DNA of 6,464 bases from an uncultured Burkholderiales bacterium (GTDB lineage: Bacteria; Pseudomonadota; Gammaproteobacteria; Burkholderiales; Burkholderiaceae_E): positions 1 to 6,464 of the forward strand of contig CAIUGQ010000171.1 of the NCBI GenBank assembly GCA_903898725.1, written 5' to 3'. Each line of letters opens with the position of its first letter. Within the stretch, counting starts at the first letter, position 1. Below the pieces are notes generated by a model. The model worked only from the letters and a program-made list of their open reading frames with translations, did not search any database and was not told the origin of the DNA. Below are positions 1-6,464 of the stretch, piece by piece. The translations under genes and the position numbers were made by a program.

Positions 1-113
1 AGCTGCTGGCGCAGATCGTCCGCGAGCAGCGCGGCATCCGGCGGGTGCTGTGGGTCGGCGTGGCGCTGCTCGCCGCCCTCGCCGGGCTCCAGGTCTGGCG
101 CCTCTGGCCCTAG
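1..113 (+). CDS. C-terminal end of a membrane-anchored protein (5' truncated)
   Basis: Only the last 36 codons are present, read in the frame that ends at TAG 111-113. The tail has a short charged stretch (Arg, Glu, Gln, Arg at residues 7-13 of the fragment), then one hydrophobic helix of about 17 residues (VLWVGVALLAALAGL and following), and ends in Trp-Pro. Codons are G/C-ending as in the neighbouring genes, which supports real coding. A basic segment followed by a terminal hydrophobic helix resembles the membrane tail of UbiB/AarF-type kinases of Betaproteobacteria. It would equally fit many other membrane proteins, so I assign no function. The next gene on this strand starts 228 bp downstream, so the two are not tightly coupled. 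Confidence 0.6.
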   Translation, partial: LLAQIVREQRGIRRVLWVGVALLAALAGLQVWRLWP

Positions 114-170
114 GCACACCGGGGCGCGGGCGCCTCGAACCGATTCGGGACCGGGCGCGTACGGGAATGG

Positions 171-199
171 TTGTCGGGCCGCGCGCCGTCGGCTAGCGT
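171..199 (+). promoter_or_regulatory. Possible sigma-70-type promoter for the symporter gene
   Basis: TTGTCG at 171-176 (4 of 6 matches to TTGACA) and TAGCGT at 194-199 (3 of 6 matches to TATAAT) are separated by exactly 17 bp. This would give a leader of roughly 135 nt before the ATG at 342. The match is weak and could be chance, but spacing and position fit. Confidence 0.25.
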
Positions 200-329
200 C
201 GCCCTGTCCTTGGCGTGCGATGTCGCCGGTGCGGTCCGCCGGCCGACCCGCGGCCGCAGGCCGTCGTCCGGCCGTGCGAGTCCGTGCAGGTCCGCGCCCG
301 CCACTGTCCGTCCGTGCCCCGATCCCGCC

Positions 330-333
330 GAGG
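330..333 (+). promoter_or_regulatory. Ribosome binding site of the symporter gene
   Basis: GAGG lies 8 nt before the ATG at 342. It selects this ATG over the upstream in-frame open stretch, and the protein then begins directly with its first membrane helix, as expected for the family. Confidence 0.6.
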
Positions 334-341
334 TCGCCGCC

Positions 342-1868
342 ATGCTCGTCACCGCCGTCGCCGCCTACCTGATGCTCACCGTCGCCATCGGCTGGTATGC
401 CGCGCGGCGCGTGCACAGCGCGCAGGACTACTTCGCCGCCGGCCGCAGCCTGCCGCTGTACATGAATTTCGCGACCGTCTTCGCCACCTGGTTCGGCGCC
501 GAGACCGTGCTCGCGGTGTCGTCGACCTTCCTGCGCGACGGCCTGTCGGGCGTCGTCGCCGACCCCTTCGGCGCCTCGGCCTGCCTGATCATCGTCGCGC
601 TGGTGTTCGCCCGACGCTTCTACCGGCTGAACCTGCTGACCATCGGCGACTTCTACCGCAAGCGCTACAACCGGACCGTCGAGATCGGCACCGGCGTCGC
701 GATCACCCTGTCGTACCTCGGCTGGGCCTCGGCCAACCTGCTGGCGCTGGGCATCTGCTTCAACGTGCTGTCGCAGGGGGCGCTCAGCCTCGAGCACGGG
801 ATCATGCTCGGGGCGGCGGTGCTGGTGGTCTACCTGTTCTTCGGCGGCATGTTCGCGGTCGCCTTCACCGACCTGTTCCAGACCGTCGTCATCGTCTGCG
901 GCCTGCTCTACATCGCGTTCACCTTCGGCGACAAGGCGGGCGGCTTCGACCGCGTGATGGCGGCGGCCTCGGGTGAGGGCAAGCTGGTGCTGGTGCCGAG
1001 CCTGGAGCCGCGCGACCTGATCGCGCTGCTCGCCGCGTTCCTCACGATGGCGCTCGGCTCGATCGCGCAGCAGGACGTCTTCCAGCGCGTGACCTCGGCC
1101 AAGGACGAGAAGACCGCGGTCCGCGGCACCCTGCTCGGCGGCGTGTTCTATTTCGTGTTCGCGTTCATCCCGATGTTCATCGCGGTCACGGCGCTGCTGG
1201 TCGATCCGGAGGCGGTGAAGGTGGGCCTGGGCAGCGAGGGACGCGAGTTCCAGCTGATCCTGCCCAACCTGATCATGAACCACGCCTCGGGCTTCATCCA
1301 GGCGCTGTTCTTCGGCGCGCTGCTGTCGGCGATCCTGTCGACCGCGAGCGGGGCGCTGCTCGCGCCGACCGCGATCTTCACCGAGAACATCCTCAAGCCG
1401 ATGACCGGCGGGCGCATGGGCGACCGCCAGCTCGTCGCGACCGCCCGCGTGATGCTGGTGGTGTTCGCCGGCTCGACCATGCTGTTCGCGCTGAACAGCG
1501 AGGCCTCGATGTACGAGATGGTCCAGAACGCCTACAAGGTCACGCTGGTGGCCGCGTTCACGCCGCTGGCGCTCGGCATGTTCTGGCGCGGCGCGACGCC
1601 GCAGGGCGCGGGGCTGTCGATCGTGCTCGGCCTGTTCACCTGGATCCTGATGGAACAGGTCGCGCCGGAGGGGCTGGTGCCGCCGCAGCTGGTGGGCCTG
1701 GGCGCGGCGCTCTTCGGGATGGTCGCCGGCTCGCTCGCGCCGCAGGTGCTGGGCGGGCGCGGGCATCCGGAGGTGGTGGACGAGGCGGTGACCGGCAAGC
1801 CCGCGCATCCGGCGGGGCACGGCCATGCACACGGGGCCGCGCACGGCCCGGGGGCCTCACACTCCTGA
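342..1868 (+). CDS. Sodium:solute symporter family (SSS/SSF) permease
   Basis: Predicted 508-residue inner-membrane permease, expected to use the sodium gradient to import a small solute. Hydrophobic helices run through nearly the whole length, the first at about residues 3-20. The family signature is clear: GGMFAVAFTDLFQ at 168-180 matches the GGx..V..TD..Q pattern of this family. The segment SAILSTASGALLA (about 329-341) corresponds to the helix that supplies the Ser/Ser pair of the sodium site in vSGLT; here the pair would be Ser333-Thr334, a conservative change. The following TAIFTENILKP matches the usual helix-loop end. The substrate cannot be read from sequence: proline, pantothenate, acetate, sugar and other transporters share this fold. 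No kinase or response-regulator domain is fused. The C-terminus is unusual, with six histidines at 489, 493, 495, 497, 501 and 507. The gene stands alone, convergent with the lipoprotein gene. The start at 342 is chosen for its GAGG and for the helix beginning immediately. Confidence 0.9.
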   Translation: MLVTAVAAYLMLTVAIGWYAARRVHSAQDYFAAGRSLPLYMNFATVFATWFGAETVLAVSSTFLRDGLSGVVADPFGASACLIIVALVFARRFYRLNLLTIGDFYRKRYNRTVEIGTGVAITLSYLGWASANLLALGICFNVLSQGALSLEHGIMLGAAVLVVYLFFGGMFAVAFTDLFQTVVIVCGLLYIAFTFGDKAGGFDRVMAAASGEGKLVLVPSLEPRDLIALLAAFLTMALGSIAQQDVFQRVTSAKDEKTAVRGTLLGGVFYFVFAFIPMFIAVTALLVDPEAVKVGLGSEGREFQLILPNLIMNHASGFIQALFFGALLSAILSTASGALLAPTAIFTENILKPMTGGRMGDRQLVATARVMLVVFAGSTMLFALNSEASMYEMVQNAYKVTLVAAFTPLALGMFWRGATPQGAGLSIVLGLFTWILMEQVAPEGLVPPQLVGLGAALFGMVAGSLAPQVLGGRGHPEVVDEAVTGKPAHPAGHGHAHGAAHGPGASHS

Positions 1869-1882
1869 GCGAGGGATCGGCA

Positions 1883-1900
1883 ACCCGCGGCCCAGCGGGT
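1883..1900. terminator. Possible terminator hairpin after the symporter gene
   Basis: ACCCGC (1883-1888) and GCGGGT (1895-1900) form a perfect 6-bp stem with a 6-nt loop, 14 nt after the symporter stop. No T-run follows, so it is not a classical intrinsic terminator. It could stall polymerase or protect a 3' end, and it is symmetric enough to act on both convergent transcripts. Confidence 0.35.
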
Positions 1901-1952
1901 CGCGGCTTCAGCGGGTCGCGGCCCAGCGGGTCGCGGCTTCAGCGGGTCGCGG
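1886..1952. repeat. 31-bp tandem repeat, two perfect copies plus 5 bases
   Basis: The 31-bp unit at 1886-1916 is repeated exactly at 1917-1947, followed by a further CGCGG (1948-1952). Each unit is made of two related halves, one with CCCAGCGGGT and one with TTCAGCGGGT, both preceded by CGCGG, so there are four degenerate copies of a 15/16-bp word. The repeat fills most of the gap between the convergent stops and contains the TGA of the minus-strand lipoprotein gene (1939-1941). Confidence 0.9.
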
Positions 1953-2868
1953 TCACCGCCGCCGGCTCCGCGGCGGTCGCGGTCTGCGCCGGCTTGAGCG
2001 ACTGCACGATGTCGATCCACTCCTGGAGCTTGCGCTGCAGGTGCTGGCGCTGCTTGGGCGTCGCGCGCGCGAGCATCGCGGCGCCCATCGCATCACCCGC
2101 GGCCAGCGAGGACTCCGCGCCCACGCGGTCCGGACCGTCGCGCAGCTGCGCATAGCGCATCAGGTGCTCACGCATCCAGCGGGTCGCCGTCGCCTCGTCG
2201 GGGCGCTCGACGCGGATGCGCTCGAGCACCTCCAGCAGATCCTGCTGGCGACCGAGCCGCTGCGCGAACCAGACGTCCTCGGTGTCCGGCGCCTCGGCGG
2301 CGATGCGCCGTGCGAACTGCTTCTGCTCGGCGGTCAGCGAGCCCAGGAAGAGTTCGGCGCGCTCGATGTAGCGCTTCGTGCGCGTCTCGATCCGGTCGGC
2401 CCGGCCGGGCGGCATCCACTCGCGACGCATCTTGTCGTTGTCGCGACCGAGCTCCTCGCGCATGCGCACGATCTGCGAGGGCGCGAGCGTGCCCGCGACC
2501 TCGGCGGCCACCGGCGCGATCTGTTCGGCGATCGGCTTCCAGCGCTCGAACGCGGCGACCCGCCAGGCGCGGATCTGCGCCTCGTCGACGTCCCCGGCGG
2601 CGATGCGGCGCTGGACCTCCTGCAGGAAGGCCTGGTAGTCGTCGAGCTGGGTGCGGCGGTGCCAGGCCTGCAGCGTCTCCATCCGCCGGGACGTGAGGGC
2701 CCGCTGGTCCGCGTTCAGCGCCAGGTAGGTGTCGGCCCGCCAGGCCGCCAGCATCGGCAGATTCTCGTAGCCGAGGCGCGCCATGGAGCAGCCCGACGCG
2801 ATGAAGCAACTGGCGACAAACGGCACACAGACCCTCAGGAGTCGCGTGCTAACATGTTCGGAGCCCAC
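1939..2868 (-). CDS. DUF6279-type lipoprotein of unknown function
   Basis: Predicted 309-residue secreted lipoprotein. With the GTG at 2868 as start, residues 8-26 give a basic-hydrophobic signal peptide, and a lipobox ASGC puts the lipidated cysteine at 27. The next residue is Ser, not Asp, which by the usual rule favours the outer membrane. The mature start, CSMARLGYENLP, then Trp43, Tyr48 and the AWHRR...L.DY pattern at 68-78, match what I recall of DUF6279 lipoproteins. The rest is almost entirely charged amphipathic helix (about 60-290), followed by an Ala/Thr/Pro-rich end. No catalytic motif is visible and the function is unknown. The start is uncertain: ATG at 2898 (319 residues) and GTG at 2880 are in frame. 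I chose 2868 because GGAG (2880-2883 on the minus strand) lies 11 nt before it and the signal peptide length is then normal. The gene is divergent from glmU and convergent with the symporter gene. Confidence 0.8.
   Translation of the reverse strand: MGSEHVSTRLLRVCVPFVASCFIASGCSMARLGYENLPMLAAWRADTYLALNADQRALTSRRMETLQAWHRRTQLDDYQAFLQEVQRRIAAGDVDEAQIRAWRVAAFERWKPIAEQIAPVAAEVAGTLAPSQIVRMREELGRDNDKMRREWMPPGRADRIETRTKRYIERAELFLGSLTAEQKQFARRIAAEAPDTEDVWFAQRLGRQQDLLEVLERIRVERPDEATATRWMREHLMRYAQLRDGPDRVGAESSLAAGDAMGAAMLARATPKQRQHLQRKLQEWIDIVQSLKPAQTATAAEPAAVTATR
1955..1977. other. Hairpin at the 3' end of the lipoprotein gene
   Basis: ACCGCCGC (1955-1962) and GCGGCGGT (1970-1977) form a perfect 8-bp GC-rich stem with a 7-nt loop. 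It lies inside the last dozen or so codons of the minus-strand gene and abuts the 31-bp repeat. There is no T-run. A role in 3'-end stability or pausing is possible; the Ala-rich coding of this stretch also produces such symmetry by chance. Confidence 0.4.
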
Positions 2869-2910
2869 CGAAGAATACACTCCAACTCGTTGATTCATAA
2901 GCAGAATTCG
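2849..2910. promoter_or_regulatory. AT-richer divergent region between the lipoprotein gene and glmU
   Basis: This is the most AT-rich stretch of the window and lies between two divergent genes, so their promoters are expected here or just inside the lipoprotein 5' end. It contains the palindrome AACATGTT (2851-2858) and -10-like words CATAAG (2896-2901, plus), TAACAT (2850-2855, plus) and TATTCT (minus, 2877 to 2872). None has a convincing -35 partner at 16-18 bp, so I assign no promoter. Confidence 0.4.
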
Positions 2911-4305
<1,395 letters not shown>

Positions 4306-4310
4306 TCCGC

Positions 4311-6164
4311 ATGTGCGGCATCGTCGGCGCAGTGGCGCAACGCAACGTCGTCCCCATCCTGATCGAGGGGCTCAAGAAGCTCGAGTACCGCGGCTACGAC
4401 TCCGCCGGCATCGCCATCGTCAACGGGGCGATGTCGCGCGTGCGCGCCGTCGGCCGCGTCGCCGACCTCGAGGCGCTGACGACCGAGCAGCGCTCGGACG
4501 CACCCACCGGCATCGCCCACACCCGCTGGGCCACGCACGGCGGCGTCACCGAGACCAACGCCCACCCGCACTACTCCGACGGGTCCGGCATGCAGGTCTC
4601 GGTCGTGCACAACGGCATCATCGAGAACCACGAGGCGCTGCGCGCCGAGCTGCGCGAGCAGGGCTACGTCTTCCAGTCCGAGACCGACACCGAGGTCATC
4701 GCGCACCTGCTGCATTCGGTGGTCCGCGGCGGCACCCGGCTCTTCGAGGCCGTCCAGCAGGTGGTGCATCGCCTGCACGGCGCCTATGCCATCGCCGCCG
4801 TCAGCACCGCCGAGCCCCACACCGTGGTCGGCTCGCGGCGCGGCTCGCCGCTGCTGCTCGGCGTCGGCCGCGACGGCACCGGCCGCGGCGAGAACTTCCT
4901 CGCCTCCGACACCTCCGCGCTGCTGCAGGTCACCAAGTACGTGACCTACCTCGAGGAAGGCGACGTGGTGGAGATCGGCATCGACGGCTACCGCATCGTC
5001 GACGCCGACGGCGCGCCGGCCAAGCGGGCCATCGTCGAGAGCCAGCTCTCGGCCGATGCCGTCGAGCTCGGCACCTACGCGCACTACATGCAGAAGGAGA
5101 TCTTCGAGCAGCCCGGCGCCATCGCCAACACGCTCGAGATGGTCACCAGTGCCGCGTCGATCTCGCCCGGCCTCTTCGGCGCCGAGGCCGCCGAGGTGTT
5201 CGGCCGCACGAAGCAGCTGCTGATCCTCGCCTGCGGCACCAGCTACCACGCCGGCATGGTCGCCAAGTACTGGATCGAGTCGATCGCGAAGGTGCCGGTG
5301 TCGGTCGAGATCGCGAGCGAGTACCGCTACCGCGACTCCGTGCCCCAGGATGGCACGCTGGTGATGACGATCTCGCAGTCGGGCGAGACCGCCGACACGC
5401 TGGCCGCGCTGCAGCATGCGAAGTCGCTCGGCATGACCGACACGCTGACCATCTGCAACGTGCCCGAGTCGGCGCTCATCCGCCAGAGCAAGCTGCGCTT
5501 CCTGACGCGCGCCGGCCCCGAGATCGGCGTGGCCTCCACCAAGGCGTTCACCACCCAGCTCGCCGCGCTGTTCGTGCTGACGCTGGTGCTCGCCAAGCAG
5601 CGCGGGCGCCTGGACGCCGCGCGCGAACGCGAGCTGCTCGTGTCGCTGCGCCACCTGCCGGCCGCGCTCAACCGCGTGCTCGCCTGCGAGCCCGAGGTCA
5701 AGGCCTGGGCCGGGCACTTCGCGCCGCGCCACCATGCGCTGTTCCTCGGCCGCGGCATCCACTTCCCGATCGCGATGGAAGGGGCGCTCAAGCTCAAGGA
5801 GATCACCTACATCCACGCCGAGGCCTATGCCGCCGGCGAGCTCAAGCACGGCCCGCTCGCGCTGGTCGACACCTCGATGCCGGTGGTGGTGGTCGCCCCC
5901 AACGACGCGCTGATCGAGAAGCTCAAGAGCAACCTGATGGAAGTGCGCGCCCGCGGCGGCGAGCTCTTCGTCTTCGCCGACCGCGACACCCGCATCGAGC
6001 CCGCCGACGGCGTGCACGTGATCAACCTGCAGGACCACGCGGGGCCGCTGTCGCCGATCCTGCACGTGCTGCCGCTGCAGCTGCTGTCGTACCACGTGGC
6101 GCTGGCGCGGGGCACGGACGTGGACAAGCCCAGGAATCTGGCGAAGAGCGTGACGGTGGAGTGA
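4311..6164 (+). CDS. glmS: Glutamine--fructose-6-phosphate aminotransferase (isomerizing)
   Basis: GlmS (617 residues; E. coli 609) makes glucosamine-6-phosphate and glutamate from fructose-6-phosphate and glutamine, the committed step to amino sugars for cell wall and LPS; it acts in the cytoplasm. The N-terminal class II glutaminase domain (about 1-240) starts MCGIVGAV; Met removal would expose Cys2 as nucleophile. It has the RGYDSAG motif (27-33), HTRWATHG (70-77) and the oxyanion pair Asn101-Gly102. Two SIS sugar-isomerase domains follow (about 292-430 and 465-605), with CGTSYHA at 308-314, SQSGET at 355-360, STKAFTTQ at 409-416, Glu497, His513 in ELKHGPLAL and Lys612 in the terminal AKSVTVE, all active-site positions. 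A slightly longer loop near 184-195 accounts for part of the extra length. The start follows the glmU stop by five bases behind a strong AAGGAG. No upstream ribozyme or leader could fit in the gap, so expression is probably set at the glmU promoter or post-transcriptionally. Confidence 0.98.
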   Translation: MCGIVGAVAQRNVVPILIEGLKKLEYRGYDSAGIAIVNGAMSRVRAVGRVADLEALTTEQRSDAPTGIAHTRWATHGGVTETNAHPHYSDGSGMQVSVVHNGIIENHEALRAELREQGYVFQSETDTEVIAHLLHSVVRGGTRLFEAVQQVVHRLHGAYAIAAVSTAEPHTVVGSRRGSPLLLGVGRDGTGRGENFLASDTSALLQVTKYVTYLEEGDVVEIGIDGYRIVDADGAPAKRAIVESQLSADAVELGTYAHYMQKEIFEQPGAIANTLEMVTSAASISPGLFGAEAAEVFGRTKQLLILACGTSYHAGMVAKYWIESIAKVPVSVEIASEYRYRDSVPQDGTLVMTISQSGETADTLAALQHAKSLGMTDTLTICNVPESALIRQSKLRFLTRAGPEIGVASTKAFTTQLAALFVLTLVLAKQRGRLDAARERELLVSLRHLPAALNRVLACEPEVKAWAGHFAPRHHALFLGRGIHFPIAMEGALKLKEITYIHAEAYAAGELKHGPLALVDTSMPVVVVAPNDALIEKLKSNLMEVRARGGELFVFADRDTRIEPADGVHVINLQDHAGPLSPILHVLPLQLLSYHVALARGTDVDKPRNLAKSVTVE

Positions 6165-6464
6165 GGGGGCTGCGCGACGCCCCCGCCCGACGGGGCGCGC
6201 TCGGCGCGCTCGGCTCGTTGGGCGCGCTCGCCTCGCTCGGCGCCTCGGGCGCCGGTCGGGCGATCGGTGCGGCCGCTGCGATGTCGATCGCGAGCGAGGC
6301 CCGCGCCGCGGGCAACAGCGCGACCGCGCAGCCGCTGCCGCAGGGCGCGACCCTGCTCGAGTCGGCCGACTCGCCCTTCAGCGCCATCCGCGTCTACGAG
6401 ATCGACGGCGCGCGCCTGATGGCCTTCGACGGCCAGTCGAGCGGCAGCGTTCAGTCGGCCTGGC
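6161..6464 (+). CDS. Putative exported spermidine synthase-like protein (3' truncated)
   Basis: An open frame starts with GTG at 6161, overlapping the glmS stop as GTGA, and runs off the window after 101 codons without a stop. Third positions are almost all G or C, as in the neighbouring genes. Residues 1-50 look like an export signal: Ala-Arg-Arg-Gly at 9-12, a weakly hydrophobic Gly/Ala/Leu run at 13-40, and a possible cleavage motif ending EARA at 46-49. The twin Arg suggests Tat export but the motif is imperfect. Residues about 68-101 (SADSPFSAIRVYE, then MAFDG and VQSAW) resemble the N-terminal beta region of spermidine synthase-fold proteins, where a 'spy..irV.e..g.r.L.fdg..QS' pattern precedes the SAM-binding part. 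That part is outside the window, so aminopropyltransferase activity cannot be judged. An internal ATG at 6281 is an alternative start but has no clear Shine-Dalgarno. Confidence 0.6.
   Translation, partial: MRGLRDAPARRGALGALGSLGALASLGASGAGRAIGAAAAMSIASEARAAGNSATAQPLPQGATLLESADSPFSAIRVYEIDGARLMAFDGQSSGSVQSAW
6165..6184 (+). terminator. Hairpin directly after the glmS stop
   Basis: GGGGGC (6165-6170) and GCCCCC (6179-6184) form a perfect 6-bp all-GC stem with an 8-nt loop, beginning on the base after the glmS TGA. No T-run follows, so it is not a standard intrinsic terminator. If the next gene starts at 6161, the hairpin lies in its codons 2-8 and could dampen its translation or partly end the glmUS message. 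Confidence 0.35.
6194..6247 (+). repeat. Degenerate 9-bp tandem repeat encoding Gly-Ala-Leu-type triplets
   Basis: Six consecutive 9-bp units start at 6194. Units 1, 2 and 4 are identical GGCGCGCTC; the others differ by one to three bases. In the frame of the downstream gene they read GAL, GAL, GSL, GAL, ASL, GAS, making up the hydrophobic part of the proposed signal segment. Confidence 0.75.

Larger units (their letters stand above)
114..341. other. Intergenic spacer / leader of the symporter gene
   Basis: This 228-bp GC-rich spacer has no recognisable gene. The symporter frame stays open upstream to 171, but those 57 codons encode an Arg/Pro/Ala/Ser-rich string unlike any symporter N-terminus, so I treat them as non-coding. 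The word GTCCG occurs six times, starting at 234, 266, 280, 290, 306 and 310. No hairpin followed by a T-run is seen after the upstream stop. Confidence 0.5.

Noticed and set aside
171..341. 57-codon upstream extension of the symporter
   Set aside because: Non-hydrophobic Arg/Pro-rich sequence with no support as a symporter N-terminus; the ATG at 342 has a GAGG and begins the first helix.
1825..2910. Long in-frame open stretch ahead of glmU, suggesting an N-terminal fusion
   Set aside because: It is antisense to the lipoprotein gene, encodes a Leu/Arg/Gly-rich artefact, and GlmU begins canonically at 2911. Only the short extension from 2854 deserves consideration.

Overview
The window is about 70% GC with strongly G/C-ending codons. 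The GlmU and GlmS sequences and the adjacent glmU-glmS order point to a betaproteobacterium, most likely Burkholderiales. This assignment comes from recognising the sequences, not from a search. There is no tRNA, rRNA, CRISPR array, insertion sequence or phage gene in view.

Layout from left to right: (1) the last 36 codons of a plus-strand gene ending in one membrane helix (1-113); (2) a 228-bp spacer with a possible weak promoter; (3) a sodium:solute symporter family permease with a histidine-rich tail (342-1868, plus); (4) a short convergent junction built from a 31-bp tandem repeat and hairpins, overlapping the 3' end of (5) a DUF6279-type lipoprotein gene on the minus strand (about 2868 to 1939); (6) a short AT-richer divergent region; (7) glmU (2911-4305) and, five bases later, glmS (4311-6164), both plus; (8) a plus-strand gene whose GTG overlaps the glmS stop and which runs off the right edge. 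It has a secretion-type N-terminus followed by the beginning of what looks like a spermidine synthase-like domain.

The biological core is glmS plus glmU. GlmS makes glucosamine-6-phosphate from fructose-6-phosphate and glutamine. GlmU acetylates glucosamine-1-phosphate and uridylylates it to UDP-GlcNAc, the precursor of peptidoglycan and lipopolysaccharide. The intermediate mutase, GlmM, is not in the window. All catalytic residues I could place in both enzymes are intact. The symporter and the lipoprotein have no evident functional link to this pathway.

I see no strong case for a new multi-gene system. The points most worth a second look are: an eight-residue insertion in GlmU encoded by a perfect 9-bp inverted repeat; the truncated gene translationally overlapped with glmS, with its 9-bp repeats encoding Gly-Ala-Leu-type triplets and a hairpin exactly at the stop/start junction; the 31-bp tandem repeat containing the lipoprotein stop codon; and the unclear start of glmU.
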